This document shows, one piece after another, positions 35,201-40,577 of a stretch of 64,000 nt of DNA. Source of the stretch: Anthopleura xanthogrammica (Eukaryota > Cnidaria > Anthozoa > Actiniaria > Actiniidae); assembly GCA_964019055.1 (NCBI GenBank), contig OZ025219.1:7610388-7674387 (forward strand). The letters run 5' to 3'. The translations under genes and the position numbers were made by a program. Numbering within the stretch: position 1 is the first letter of the stretch; each line of letters begins with the position of its first letter. The notes under the pieces are model-generated. The model did no database searches and was not told where the DNA came from. It was given only the letters and a program-made list of their open reading frames with translations.

Positions 35201-36894
35201 AGCCCAATATCAACCGTACCTTGGTTAATGAACCTTTTGAGCTTGGGCGTAATGTATTCCCATTTCAGACCATGTGTAATTCTCTTGAGAATAAGATTCT
35301 TTGTTTGAGTTGTATCTATATTCATGTGCCTTCTCATGTGCAGGAGTTAATCAAAGAAATGAAATAAAAAACTGAAATGGGAAAACATTTCAACTTGCAT
35401 TGCAAGTTGCAGGGTGAATGATTAGCTCGTATTACCACCCTATACAACAGCAACATTTTGTTGCGCAACTTTGTTGCAGAAGTAGAAGCTCTTTCTACTC
35501 TCAGCAACAATGAAAATTCGTTGTGCGCGGGGTGGTAAAACGAGCAACATTCCGGCGCTCTGCAAATTGCGACCCGACAATGTTGCACGACAATTTCCTC
35601 TTTTTTGTTGTTTTATTTCCGCGCCTTAACATGCGTCATTGTCCAACATGAGTTGGTTGATTATTAGTATAGTATAAGACAACACCAGTAACAATCTTCT
35701 TCCTGTTCTTTAGTGTTCTGTTGAGATGGTTCAGTATGTGACGTACATGAGAGACTTGACATCAACCCAAGCACCCATCGTGGTTCATTGCAGGTATGGT
35801 AAACGACAAGCCACACTCTGATTGGTCGACAACTGTGCGGTATTAGTGAACAGAGCATGGTGCTGACGCTATTTGCGCGCGCAGGCAACTTTGCGAAGAA
35901 GTGCAAAAACATTTCATTGAAAAGTTACGAAGGCAAGAAAAAAGTGCGAGAAACACTCGCCAATGATCAAACCACTACATACGGAATATTCACTTATCCA
36001 TCATGTTTTGTTGGTTCTTAGTGCTGGTATAGGTAGAACTGGTGCCCTGATCACAGTAGATGTTTGTCTTGGCTTGATGCAAAGAGACTTAATGGTAAGA
36101 TATTCCACTTTCCTGACGCCCTGTCATACCGCAAACCAATCGGTTGTTCCCGTTATTGCTTTTGAGGAAATACCGCAAGGCTAGTCCAGAACTGGATATA
36201 CTTAAATCAAGGCTTGAGGAATAAAGGCGAAGGAGTAAGGATTTCACGCGCACTCTTTTCTATTTATCATTTATGCCTGACAAATATAGTTGTTGGGAAA
36301 ATGCGTCCAGTTCTTAACCAGTACAACACATGCAATACGCGTAGCTACCTATGGTTCATAAAAATTACCTCCGTAATTATTGTGTTAAAAAATGGTCTCT
36401 TTTTTCAGTTTGATGTCGATAAGATCATTCGCAATCTTCGTGAGCAAAGGCATGGAATGATACAAACCAAAGTAAGTGTATGTGCAACAAAATTGTGCAA
36501 CGTAAGGCGTTCTTAGTTGAAGATCGATCGATCTTTTTTTTTTTACCATTCATGCCGCAACATTAAAAATGTGTAGCACCGCAAGATGCAGAAGAACAAT
36601 CAATAGCCTAATCTATAAGCCAAGAGTGTTGTGTGCCTTACGTTTCTTGTATTAACACAGTGTTTTCATCCTATTGTTTCTTATGAGTGAGTTTAATAAC
36701 GGCTCACAATTCTGAGCCGGGCTCCCTTTGGTATTACTAAGCCTTTCATACACGGATCTTCACTCTTCATCAATTTTCACTCTAGTTGTTTTTTCCAGGT
36801 TTTTTAATCTGTATTTTTATTACTCCCTAAACAGGACCAGTATATTTTCTGTTACAAAGCTTGTCTAGAAGTCCTGCGTTCATTGGATCGATAG
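2182..36894 (+). CDS. PTPN13: PTPN13-like PDZ-domain protein tyrosine phosphatase, 3' part (27 exons)
   Basis: Non-receptor tyrosine phosphatase that dephosphorylates phosphotyrosine on submembranous partners bound by its PDZ domains. The exons I joined are 2182-2259, 9617-9709, 10803-10910, 12148-12282, 13890-14458, 14919-14978, 15483-15837, 16331-17838, 18441-18593, 19161-19265, 20150-20329, 20931-21173, 21713-21796, 22334-22420, 23675-23766, 25172-25310, 31893-32614, 32823-32970, 33559-33649, 33739-33947, 34167-34219, 34485-34560, 35015-35080, 35714-35793, 36022-36094, 36409-36471 and 36835-36894. All junctions are GT-AG, phases match throughout, and the frame stays open for 1875 codons to TAG. 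Order in this fragment: PDZ1 (43-130), PDZ2 (330-416), PDZ3 (439-525), acidic linker, PDZ4 (970-1052), PDZ5 (1064-1146), PDZ6 (1197-1283), linker, PTP domain (about 1605-1870). PDZ1-5 and the pre-catalytic segment resemble vertebrate PTPN13 from family knowledge. The 5' end is outside the window. No AATAAA was seen shortly after the stop. Confidence 0.9.
4090..4690. repeat. ATC/ACC trinucleotide array with higher-order repeats
   Basis: Continuous imperfect CAT/CAC triplets. Within it, blocks such as CATTACCATTATTAACATC recur. From about 4363 to 4560 a unit of about 68 bp, including ACCACACCTCATTATCACC, is repeated nearly three times. Open frames across it are low-complexity His/Ser/Met products and are not genes. 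Confidence 0.9.
4928..5330 (+). mobile_element. tRNA-derived SINE with a 57-bp tandem body (4 units)
   Basis: The head (4928-5000) is tRNA-like: a TGGTGTAGCAGTAGT region fits an A box and CTTTCGATTCCCG a B box. Then comes a conserved middle (GATTTTTCTCGGGTTTTCCTCC). The body consists of four copies of a 57-bp unit containing GTACCCTGACTTAGACCAGC and AGAGGTTGTTTCAGGGTT. It ends TATCGATAAAATTT. This is the most complete member of a family with at least nine copies in the window. Confidence 0.75.
5628..5795. mobile_element. GC-rich foldback element
   Basis: ACGTCAAAGGCGATGGCGCGAG on the left is mirrored, imperfectly, by GCGCCGTCGTCTTTGACGT on the right. The internal GTGCGCGCGCC is mirrored by GGCGCGCGCAC. 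Its base composition contrasts with the AT-rich surroundings. No coding potential is supported. Confidence 0.55.
6058..6190 (+). mobile_element. 5'-truncated SINE copy
   Basis: Matches the SINE middle (TTGATTCGAGGATTTTTC, CCTCCCTCCGCAAAACCTAA) and one body unit (GATCAGCTCAGAGGTTGTT). The tRNA-like head is missing. Confidence 0.65.
6545..6838. mobile_element. inverted-repeat element with CCACAGGTAGCCC terminus
   Basis: CCACAGGTAGCCCACTTAAG near 6545 is inverted, with mismatches, as CTTAAGTGG-like sequence (TTTTAAGTGGACTCCCTGTG) ending near 6838. The first 13 bases belong to a motif that recurs at about ten places in the window. Confidence 0.5.
7365..7640 (+). repeat. SINE body array, about five 57-60-bp units
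   Basis: Five successive diverged units of the SINE body (CCTGACTCAGATCAGCCCAG, AGGTTGTTTCAGGGTTC, with GAATGTTTCAAGGTTCC variants). No tRNA-like head is visible immediately upstream; the sequence before 7365 is at best a decayed SINE middle. Confidence 0.7.
9617..12282 (+). CDS. PTPN13: PTPN13-like PDZ1 (exons 9617-9709, 10803-10910, 12148-12282)
   Basis: These three exons encode the first PDZ domain in the window. The carboxylate-binding loop reads [10 protein letters not shown] and is split by a phase-1 intron after KGL. The middle exon carries [10 protein letters not shown] and the third GDRILAVNG followed by a helix around THERAVTLL. The pattern, including the LD.GI segment, resembles PDZ1 of vertebrate PTPN13. 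The acceptor of the third exon (AG at 12146-12147) is the last of a series of near-identical junction copies, described separately. Confidence 0.88.
9734..9891. mobile_element. foldback element, near-perfect hairpin
   Basis: TAAGCCAATTC plus ATCAGTGCGCATGCGAT and CCCGAATTTCTCACCTT are mirrored by AAGGTGAGAAATTCGGG, ATCGCATGCGCACTGAT and GAATTGGCTTA. The centre is itself palindromic around TTAATTAA. MITE-like; it sits in the intron that splits the PDZ1 GLGF loop. Confidence 0.7.
9903..10110. repeat. 74-bp tandem repeat, nearly three copies
   Basis: The block GTTCCCCACAGCTTTGTTAT, GGCCCATTACATTTGAG and CCCTATCTGGATGGTAGTAT recurs at a spacing of about 74 bp (around 9912, 9985 and 10059). Confidence 0.8.
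10134..10207. repeat. perfect 27-bp inverted repeat
   Basis: The arms 10134-10160 and 10181-10207 are exact reverse complements (CACATGTGCCGAATCTAATG and on), with a 20-base loop. Each arm contains ATGCAAAT, which matches the octamer motif, perhaps by chance. Confidence 0.8.
11140..11235 (-). mobile_element. SINE 3' fragment, reverse orientation
   Basis: Reads TTATCGATACCCTGAAAC, then two body units with AAAGTCAGGGCACGAGTAAC and CAGATCGAACCCTGAAACAA. Only the 3' half of the SINE is present. Confidence 0.7.
11340..12147 (+). repeat. pyrimidine-rich tract with duplicated intron-exon junctions
   Basis: A C/T-rich run ends in units of about 124-143 bp. Each unit has CCCTTTCGTTGCATCTCATT, CCTTTCATTCCATTTCC and a copy of the acceptor plus first bases of the PDZ1 exon at 12148. 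Decoy acceptors lie at 11894-11895 and 12022-12023 (CAGGTAATC then AATCCTCGATGTAACTG). At about 11751 a further copy reads CATGTGATCGAATCCCCG, where AG is lost. The real junction is CAGGTGATCGAATCCTCGCT. Confidence 0.8.
12300..12870. repeat. diverged tandem repeat of about 160-190 bp in the PDZ1-linker intron
   Basis: Phrases like ATCTCCCAGAA, GTGTTCACTTGAAGCCAAAG and GATAATTTTCAC-type blocks with CATTCATTTTATT recur about four times with heavy divergence (near 12330, 12460, 12690 and 12815). Confidence 0.55.
13301..13768. repeat. 20-bp minisatellite, about 23 copies
   Basis: The unit CTCGGTCACACAGGGCTAGC is repeated head to tail with point variants (CACG, CATA, GGT, AGA) and no length changes. 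It lies in the intron immediately before the linker exon at 13890. Variant units appear in blocks, a sign of unequal exchange. Confidence 0.95.
13890..14458 (+). CDS. PTPN13: PTPN13-like linker exon between PDZ1 and PDZ2
   Basis: A 189-codon exon rich in Ser, Pro, Glu and Asp with no globular domain visible. It contains many SP and SxxE-type sites, so it is probably a disordered, phosphorylatable linker (inference). It starts after TTGTTTAG and ends in phase 0 at CCG before GTAAGA. The 20-bp minisatellite in the preceding intron ends about 120 bp upstream of its acceptor. Confidence 0.85.
14543..14829. mobile_element. foldback element between PDZ2 exons
   Basis: ATCCAGCTGATCTG at the left end is mirrored by CAGATCAGCTGGAT at 14815-14828. 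Inner arms TGCAAAACTGAGGTGTC and GACACCTCAGTTTTGCA are also inverted. Non-coding, MITE-like. Confidence 0.7.
14919..15718 (+). CDS. PTPN13: PTPN13-like PDZ2 (exon 14919-14978 plus start of 15483-15837)
   Basis: The small 20-codon exon gives the first strand and the binding loop SLGLSVT. The next exon continues with [25 protein letters not shown] and [11 protein letters not shown]. The loop, the GGIYVK strand and the THKQAVE helix closely match PDZ2 of vertebrate PTPN13, the domain known there for binding C-terminal ligands such as Fas and for dynamic studies. The intron between the two exons contains a foldback element of about 280 bp. Confidence 0.9.
15110..15392. mobile_element. foldback element with long terminal inverted repeats
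   Basis: GGGGAGTCCAT, TCGATC, CGCTGGTCCATCAGATTGCT on the left are mirrored by AGCAATCTGATGGACCAGCG, GATCGA and ATGGACTCCCC on the right. No coding capacity. Confidence 0.7.
15753..16510 (+). CDS. PTPN13: PTPN13-like PDZ3 (end of exon 15483-15837, start of exon 16331-17838)
   Basis: PDZ3 begins with [19 protein letters not shown] at the end of one exon. It continues after a phase-1 intron with [23 protein letters not shown] and a SHQDAINMI helix. The GQPAA segment and the following [10 protein letters not shown] tail match the arrangement of PDZ3 in vertebrate PTPN13. The intervening intron has a short GTGCT/GTGTG-rich stretch near 16070-16110. Confidence 0.88.
16511..17838 (+). CDS. PTPN13: PTPN13-like acidic linker between PDZ3 and PDZ4
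   Basis: The remainder of the long exon 16331-17838 encodes about 440 residues of low-complexity, very acidic sequence. Between roughly 17175 and 17480 there are several pure Asp runs encoded by GAT tracts, mixed with Ser, Glu and Asn. No domain is recognisable. It is likely disordered. The GAT tracts are coding microsatellites and so potentially length-polymorphic. The exon ends in phase 0 at CAG before GTATGT. Confidence 0.85.
18061..18270. mobile_element. MITE family C, copy 1
   Basis: Termini TAAAGGCGATGTTACACGAG and CGTAACATCACCTTA are inverted repeats. The interior has paired [15 protein letters not shown] blocks. A second, better-preserved copy lies at 22982-23220. Both are in introns of the PTPN13-like gene. 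Confidence 0.7.
18441..19265 (+). CDS. PTPN13: PTPN13-like PDZ4 (exons 18441-18593, 19161-19265)
   Basis: The first exon gives [37 protein letters not shown] and KGDQIL. The second gives [19 protein letters not shown]. The DPAK.DGRL stretch and the DTD..NM.H..AVN.LR helix are very close to vertebrate PTPN13 PDZ4. The intron between the exons carries a 220-bp inverted-repeat element. The 76-bp minisatellite lies in the next intron. Confidence 0.9.
18753..18974. mobile_element. foldback element in PDZ4 intron
   Basis: AATACTCCCGTTTCGAGTTC, TCTTTTACGCTGTGTTAGCC on the left are exactly mirrored by GGCTAACACAGCGTAAAAGA and GAACTCGAAACGGGAGTATT on the right. Confidence 0.75.
19443..20095. repeat. 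76-bp minisatellite, 8-9 copies
   Basis: The unit includes CACGTACACGGTACGACATG, CCGTAACACTGAAATGGCTT and CCCATAAGAATGGTTATCGT, then ACGAGTGGGAAACATA. Copies are nearly identical; one has a 2-bp insertion near 19697 and the variants GGTTATC/GTTTATC split the array into an early and a late block. Overlapping open frames on both strands repeat the same peptide in phase and are artefacts. Confidence 0.95.
20150..21173 (+). CDS. PTPN13: PTPN13-like PDZ5 (exons 20150-20329, 20931-21173)
   Basis: A divergent PDZ whose binding loop reads RGRIGLLL instead of GLGF. It is followed by [27 protein letters not shown], and in the second exon [18 protein letters not shown]. The VEGNL..GD segment matches vertebrate PDZ5, where IEGNL is found at the same place. 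The second exon continues into an acidic tail. The altered loop suggests changed or weak C-terminal peptide binding (inference). Confidence 0.82.
20373..20587. mobile_element. MITE family A, copy 1
   Basis: Ends TGCGGTGAAACGAGCAACTT and GATTTTGTTGCTCGTATTAC-type termini in inverted orientation, with interior blocks GCGCAACAAATTTTCATTG and GCAGAGAGTAGAAAAAGCTT. Other copies lie near 31289, 34247 and 35393. Confidence 0.7.
20610..20802. mobile_element. MITE family B, copy 1
   Basis: Starts ATAGACCTCTTTACCTTGGG with TTTTCCCATTTCACACC. Ends with inverted GGTCTGAAATTGGAAAAC and CTCAAAAGGTATATT. The interior AGAATAAGATTCTTTGTTTG is shared with copies near 35216 and 40185. Confidence 0.65.
21201..21500. 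repeat. dispersed repeat with GGGTTACCACGGTCAGGG start, copy 1
   Basis: Repeated GTCAGTGAATTTT / GTCAGGGAATTTT phrases follow a GGGTTACCACGGTCAGGGAA opening and end near TTTTTTCCAGATGAGTGGAA. A shorter copy is at 23464-23605. Such GTCAGGGAA repeats are common in animal genomes as non-autonomous elements; I cannot name the family. Confidence 0.6.
21713..23766 (+). CDS. PTPN13: PTPN13-like sixth PDZ (exons 21713-21796, 22334-22420, 23675-23766)
   Basis: A complete extra PDZ domain: [17 protein letters not shown], then [32 protein letters not shown], and the helix [10 protein letters not shown]. Vertebrate PTPN13 has five PDZ domains, so this one has no obvious vertebrate counterpart. The middle exon has two in-frame acceptors six bases apart (AG at 22332-22333 or 22338-22339), so the residues Val-Gln before GIF may be optional. 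The introns contain several foldback elements. Confidence 0.85.
21940..22140. mobile_element. inverted-repeat element with CCACAGGTAGCCC termini
   Basis: GGCTTCACCACAGGTAGCCC near 21942 is mirrored by GGGCTACCTGTGGCTTCAC near 22112. This is the clearest paired case of the recurring 13-bp motif. It lies in the first intron of PDZ6. Confidence 0.6.
22512..22746. mobile_element. foldback element in PDZ6 intron
   Basis: GTTCAGGCGTCGAACTTT, GCGTGGAATCTAATTGCCTT on the left are mirrored by AAGGCAATTAGATTCGACGC and AAAGTTCGACGTCTGAAC on the right. Confidence 0.7.
22887..23310. mobile_element. nested elements: outer foldback interrupted by MITE family C copy 2
   Basis: Outer arms AAGCCAGGTTTTCACTAGC and GCAAGCATAACGAC on the left pair with GTCGTTAAGCTTATGC and GCTAGCGAAAACCAGGCGTT on the right. 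Inside lies a complete family C element (22982-23220) with TAAAGGCGATGTCATTACAC and GTGTAACATCGCCTTA. A relative of the outer element may be at 44570-44665 (AACCTGGTCTTCACG, GCATAAGC). Confidence 0.65.
23464..23605. repeat. dispersed GGGTTCCCACGGTCGGGG repeat, copy 2
   Basis: Shares the opening, AAGTGAATTCTAATTTTTC, CAAGGTCAGGGAATTTTG and the TTTTTTCTAGATGA end with the copy at 21201-21500, in the same orientation. Confidence 0.6.
23860..24260. repeat. pyrimidine-rich CCTTTCC-type low-complexity tract
   Basis: Imperfect TTCCCTTCC / CCTTTCC pentamers and hexamers. The Ser/Phe/Pro-only open frame across it is an artefact. It lies in the intron after PDZ6. Confidence 0.8.
24575..24640 (+). mobile_element. 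possible LINE 3'-UTR remnant
   Basis: TTGTAAAGCGCATAGAATAT and CGCTTTATAAATG resemble the LINE end at 63935-63985 (TTGTAAAGCGCACTTGAACA, GCGCTATATAAATAC). Only the 3' tip is present. Confidence 0.4.
24640..24990. repeat. short direct repeat and degenerate inverted sequence
   Basis: AAAATATTTGAAATATAACGCGCGC occurs twice at about 40-bp spacing (24649 and 24690). Two related blocks containing GTGTTTATATCA, CAGAGAC and GTGCGCG occur around 24735 and 24940. Confidence 0.5.
25172..32614 (+). CDS. PTPN13: PTPN13-like linker between PDZ6 and catalytic domain (exons 25172-25310, 31893-32614)
   Basis: Two exons separated by a 6.6-kb intron encode about 285 residues of polar, acidic, Ser-rich sequence. 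The second holds [10 protein letters not shown] and PAPPPRKE, proline-rich stretches that could bind SH3 or WW domains (inference), and several Asp-Asp-Asp or Ser-Asp-Ser clusters. No folded domain is evident. It occupies the place of the variable region between the last PDZ and the phosphatase domain in vertebrate PTPN13. Confidence 0.85.
28921..29155. mobile_element. foldback element, 15-bp termini
   Basis: ATACCCCATTCACAC at the left end is exactly inverted as GTGTGAATGGGGTAT at 29141-29155. Inner GTTTAACTAAACATG and GTTTAACTAAACAGG motifs lie near both ends. Non-coding, MITE-like. Confidence 0.7.
29440..29580 (+). mobile_element. SINE copy, truncated at the head
   Basis: Has CTCCCTCTGCAAAACCTAAC, one body unit (GCCCTGACTTCGATCAGCCC) and the end TTTCAGGGTATCGATAACAT. 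Confidence 0.65.
29855..30190 (-). mobile_element. SINE copy with four body units, reverse orientation
   Basis: From the end TTTCATCGATCTGAAACAAC through four units (AAGTCAGGGCATGGCTAACT, CAGATCGAACCCTGAAACAA) to the SINE middle CGGGAGGGAGAAAAACTCTC and ACTCACATGTGATGCCG. It lacks a clear tRNA head. Confidence 0.7.
30671..30719. repeat. short perfect hairpin
   Basis: CCGCCATGTTGGAGGA and TCCTCCAACATGGCGG are inverted around a 17-base loop. A related ATGGCGGCC motif occurs in the element at 53558-53930. Confidence 0.75.
31289..31535. mobile_element. MITE family A, copy 2
   Basis: GCGGAAAATACGAGCAACAA on the left and TTGTTGCTCGTATTTCCGCG on the right are inverted repeats. The middle contains GAGTGACTGTGACTCG and the GTAGAAGCTCATTCTACTC block shared with the other copies. 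This is the most symmetrical member. Confidence 0.72.
32823..36894 (+). CDS. PTPN13: PTPN13-like tyrosine phosphatase catalytic domain and C-terminus (10 exons)
   Basis: Ten small exons give a complete classical PTP domain. Residue numbers are within the translated fragment. Motifs seen in order: the family-specific [14 protein letters not shown] lead-in, the pTyr loop KNRYRNVLP (Tyr1644), [24 protein letters not shown], the WPD loop WPDHGVP with the general acid Asp1779, the P-loop [10 protein letters not shown] with catalytic Cys1810 and Arg1816, and the Q loop QTKDQY (Gln1858). Everything needed for catalysis is present, so an active enzyme is expected. The P-loop is split by an intron between HC and SAG. 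The protein ends 14 residues after the final FCYKA, without the short tail known in mammals. The first acceptor is CAGCAG, so use of 32823 or 32826 would change one serine. Confidence 0.93.
34247..34436. mobile_element. MITE family A, copy 3 (right end missing)
   Basis: Begins GGCGCCGAAGTACGAGCAAC and carries ACCACCCCTCGCGCATC and GCAGAGAGTAGGAAACGC, but the terminal inverted repeat on the right is not found before 34440. It lies in a PTP-domain intron. Confidence 0.6.
35216..35395. mobile_element. MITE family B, copy 2, abutting a family A element
   Basis: GAACCTTTTGAGCTTGGGCG, TTCCCATTTCAGACC and AGAATAAGATTCTTTGTTTG match copy 1. The right terminus is cut after CTGAAATGGGAAAACATT, exactly where family A sequence begins. 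Confidence 0.6.
35393..35626. mobile_element. MITE family A, copy 4
   Basis: Contains TTGCAAGTTGCAGGGTGA, TCGTATTACCACCC, AGTAGAAGCTCTTTCTACTC and the end TTTTATTTCCGCGCCTTA. The left terminus is fused to the family B copy. Confidence 0.6.
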
Positions 36895-38177
36895 TGTTGC
36901 TTAACAAATCATAATCAAGAAGAGATATCTCCTTACTACAATCATCAGTGCTGTTCCTTGCAACACATCTAGTCCTCGTTTTTGCAAAATTTTCAAGACA
37001 TTGTCTCATGCAACTGTAAAGCCCCGTTTACACTGGCGATTTTTGCTGCGATTTTTGCGGGTAATCTCGGTGTCTGGAAGAACTTTACAAGTTCATTCTT
37101 TACCATTCTTGTCTATGATAAAAATCGCTGCAAAAATCGCACCTCAAATCGCAGCAAAAATCCCGCTTAAATAGGCCTCAACACGCTTGCGCGCAATGAA
37201 ATTTCAAGTTAGGAACATAGTAATCAATAGCGTCAGAAATCAAAGTATTACATACTTTTACATCCAGCCTGTTCAAAGTCGTCACATTCAGATAGAGCCA
37301 ATAGTTTGAGAACATCCCTGTACTACAGCCAGTCATAAATATTCACTTGTTATTAATCATATTCAACTTCAAATCAATTGCTTCAACCTGCCATAGTGTA
37401 AAATACCAGATTGCAAAATGTCTGTACATGCTGTTTGCAATCATGGCCTCTTTTTGGGTCTACGTACCCTTGAAAATCGTTTGACTAAAATTGCGTGACA
37501 GTAACGTAACAAGTAACGTTGTAACGCCAGACCAGCCCATGATAGACTCCTTATTGCATTTAAAAAGTTTGTTTTGAGTGAAGTTTTAAGTGAGAAACAC
37601 GTTTTAAAATTGATAAATACTGCCAAAAAAGGGCAAATACTGCAATCAATTTTTTATGAGAAAAAAAGATATAAATTATATAAAGTAGTTTTTTACAAAA
37701 ATCTCTGATTAATATATTTGAGCAAAGTGCAGTACCTCAGCAGAGTTGGGGTGTAATTTATGTTTGTGTAATATAATGTGAATATATACCTTTAATGAGC
37801 AAAGAAATGTAACTTGCATGAGACTTATGATCATGTGATTATAAGAACAACGTTTTTGTGCTTTTGATGAAAACTTCTTTCTGGGATCCCTGTGTGGTAA
37901 ACAAGGCTGCCCACCAAAGGAAGCCCACCAAAGAAACAATTCACAAGATGCCAAAGACAAATCTGGGGACACGAGTTCTTTTCCAGCTTTAGAGGAATCT
38001 TCTATGGTTCTTGTTTGCTTTAGCACAACTTGCTAACCACATTCTAGTCATTTTAGTCACCATTTAAGACTTTTAACATGTCATATATATTGTAATAATG
38101 AAAAGTAAATGTTCATCCAAGAGCTTTGTTCGATGTCAATGGGTGAAGCTTCAAAGTAAAAAAAGGATAATGATAAT

Positions 38178-38352
38178 AGACCATTTTCGAGATGCGCGAG
38201 CGCTTTCAAAAACAGCGCAGGCGCAGACATGAAAAAGAGGCATTTTCGGGCAAGATCACGTACGCTATTGACACTGCCCAAAAATGCCTTGAGATCATGT
38301 CTGAGCCTGCAATGTTTTTGAAAGCGCTTGCGCATCTCGAAAATGGTCTATT
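38178..38352. mobile_element. foldback element with TAATAGACCATTTTCGAG ends
   Basis: TAATAGACCATTTTCGAGAT and GCGCGAGCGCTTTCAAAAAC are mirrored by GTTTTTGAAAGCGCTTGCGC and ATCTCGAAAATGGTCTATTA. The outer bases TAATAGACC are shared with the family B copy at 48862. Confidence 0.75.
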
Positions 38353-38447
38353 ATTAACCATGAAAGTGATGATGATGACAACATGGAGATGATGTTGGTG
38401 ATCATGATAATTATGATGTCAAACAATACTTTGCCAATGTTGGAAGT

Positions 38448-38970
38448 AGCTAGAATGCAAACAATGTATCCATGAAATATAAATTACTAAATAGTACAAA
38501 ATAGTGCTAATTAAACAATAGAATTTTCACAAAATTGTAGTATTTAGTGTAACTAGAGTGCAAATAATATATCCGTGAAATATTAGCTATTACTAAATAG
38601 AGTAAAGTGATTAAGAGTGGTTTTCATTAACCTGTGAAACAAAGTGTGCTTATTAAAGTGTAATAGTCAGATAAACACAATAGAAAACAAAAGAATTAGA
38701 GTGAAGTAATGTGTAATATGCTGAAATGTATTTCACGGGTTTATGAGAATCACTCTAACCTGTGGAATAAAAATAGCTTGTTAAAGTGTAATAGACACAA
38801 AAGAAACAATGGGATGTTGGTCTACTAAAGTGTATTAGTCTAATATCTATTTCATAGGTTTAGTGACTTCACTCTAGTACATTTTTGGCAAATTCTACTG
38901 TTTAATTAGCACTATTTTATGCTATTTAGTAATTTGTATTTCACAGATATATTGTTTGCACTAAATTGGA
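38448..38970. mobile_element. 520-bp inverted-repeat element
   Basis: AGAATGCAAACAATGTATCC, AATTACTAAATAG and AATAGTGCTAATTAAACA on the left are mirrored by TGTTTAATTAGCACTATT, CTATTTAGTAATTTG and ATATATTGTTTGCACT on the right. The interior repeats GTGTAATAG and ATTTCACGGG phrases. Non-coding. Confidence 0.65.
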
Positions 38971-40184
38971 AACTCAAATTTGCTTGTTAGAGTACTGTAA
39001 AAACGGGAATTGAAGAACTGAGAATGAGATGGGATTAATAGCACTAAGAATGTATGGGGGAGGGTGGGGAGCCATCTTGCCCTCTAAGACCATATGAACA
39101 AAGAAGGTGAATGTATTCTGAAGACTGATATTTATATCCAGACAAATAAGGCTGTCACCACTAGTCCCAGGGGGAGTGTGGAATGTGAGAATAACCTTGG
39201 TCTATGGGATTTGGATGCTTTGTCGTGCTGGTGCCACCGGGGTGAGAATAATTGAGGCTTTTCACACTCACCTCTAGAATGTGGACATTATTACGGCACC
39301 TTCCTTTTTGGGCTACCTGCATCTGTAATGTTATACCCAGGGGTTTCAATAATATTTGAAGTAGACGAATGGGATTCAAATGTAGGCGTCTGTGTCTACT
39401 AATTTTACTTCAGTTAATTATCGAGACTGATTCGTAAAATAGCTGACGGTATGGAGTTAGGTAACCAGCAATCGACCACCAGTAGCCGCCTTCTATTGAA
39501 ACCCCTGTATACCCCATAGAAAGATGCACAGGCTTCCAATATAATAACAGAAATATCTCTAACATGGAAACTTGGTTTTATTACTTTAGCTGTAGTAATA
39601 AATTGAAGTTGTTCTTCAGCAGCATGTTGTACTAAGTAGGATCTAAGTGAGGCCTGCTCTCATAATATTGGATTTATTATAGGTCTAAGCTTTCAGTGTC
39701 TACCGCATCATCAGAGTTTGAAAAAAAAAAAATTAGCTATTGTGTTCGTACTAGATATGTTTGCCTTTAGGTTATACTAAATGAAATGGACTTGAAATTT
39801 GTCATTCAAAGCCATGGGCAGTGAAAAGTGGAGTATAGGAAAGGAAAAATGGACAGAATACAGATTTCATTTCAGTGCTATCCATGTTTCTTTGACCTTA
39901 CCAACACTGAATATGACTGGGTTTCAAATCAGCTTCCATCAAATACATTACTAACTCAAATTGGGCAGATTTGACATCACATGAAAGGGGTCTATTTTCT
40001 GCCCATCTAACCTGGAACATCTTGCTAAAAATTGATGAAAAATAGATCACATGACCCACATTATCTAATATTCAGTGTTGCTCTTTCACATTGCCACAAT
40101 ACCATACATTGCTATGACAACAAAACTACATAATATACAAAGGAATATCTGCCTTCAAAACATTTACACTGTTCAACAGTCATT

Positions 40185-40375
40185 ATTTGTCATGGTGCAA
40201 TTTTTTCCCATTTCAGACCATGTTTCATTTACAAGAGTATAATTTCTTTGTTTAACTGTTGTCTTTGTTTAACGGTTGTACATGAGAAGACATGAATTCA
40301 TAAGAATACAACTCAAACAAAGAATATTATAAAAAGAAGGACACAGGGTCTGAAATGGGAAAACATTGCTCCACA
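40185..40375. mobile_element. MITE family B, copy 3
   Basis: TTTTTTCCCATTTCAGACCA and GGTCTGAAATGGGAAAACAT are inverted. The interior shows GAGTATAATTTCTTTGTTT and TACATGAGAAGACATGAATT, like the other copies. Confidence 0.65.
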
Positions 40376-40551
40376 ACGAATAGGGTTTATTATCATTTAA
40401 TATAATAAGATATAAGTCAGTCTTAAGGATTAATCAGCTGTTTGTAACAAGCTTGAGCTTTATGACTTGCAGATCTTTCACTTTCTTGGTCTCAGATTTT
40501 CCACACTATTATATTCCTTACACTTTTTTTACTTGTAGAGAGTTATTGTCA

Positions 40552-40557
40552 TTTATT
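40552..40557 (-). terminator. polyadenylation signal AATAAA for the 40578-41051 gene
   Basis: TTTATT on the + strand reads AATAAA on the - strand, about 20 bp after the stop codon. A U/G-rich region on the transcript side follows. The position is unusually close to the stop but acceptable for a short 3' UTR. Confidence 0.5.
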
Positions 40558-40577
40558 TTTGTCTTCTTTGGACTGCA

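Larger units (their letters stand above)
36895..40540. other. 3' flank of PTPN13-like gene and intergenic region
   Basis: No gene is supported. Includes the 3' UTR of unknown length, a foldback-like GTTTACACTGGCGATTTTTG block at 37021-37170 whose halves share inverted CGCTGCAAAAATCGC pieces, elements at 38178-38352 and 38448-38970, and a family B copy near 40185-40375. The remainder is unremarkable. Confidence 0.55.

Noticed and set aside
32101..36894. receptor-type phosphatase
   Set aside because: No transmembrane segment between the PDZ region and the PTP domain. The PDZ order and the pre-catalytic segment fit the non-receptor PTPN13 type.
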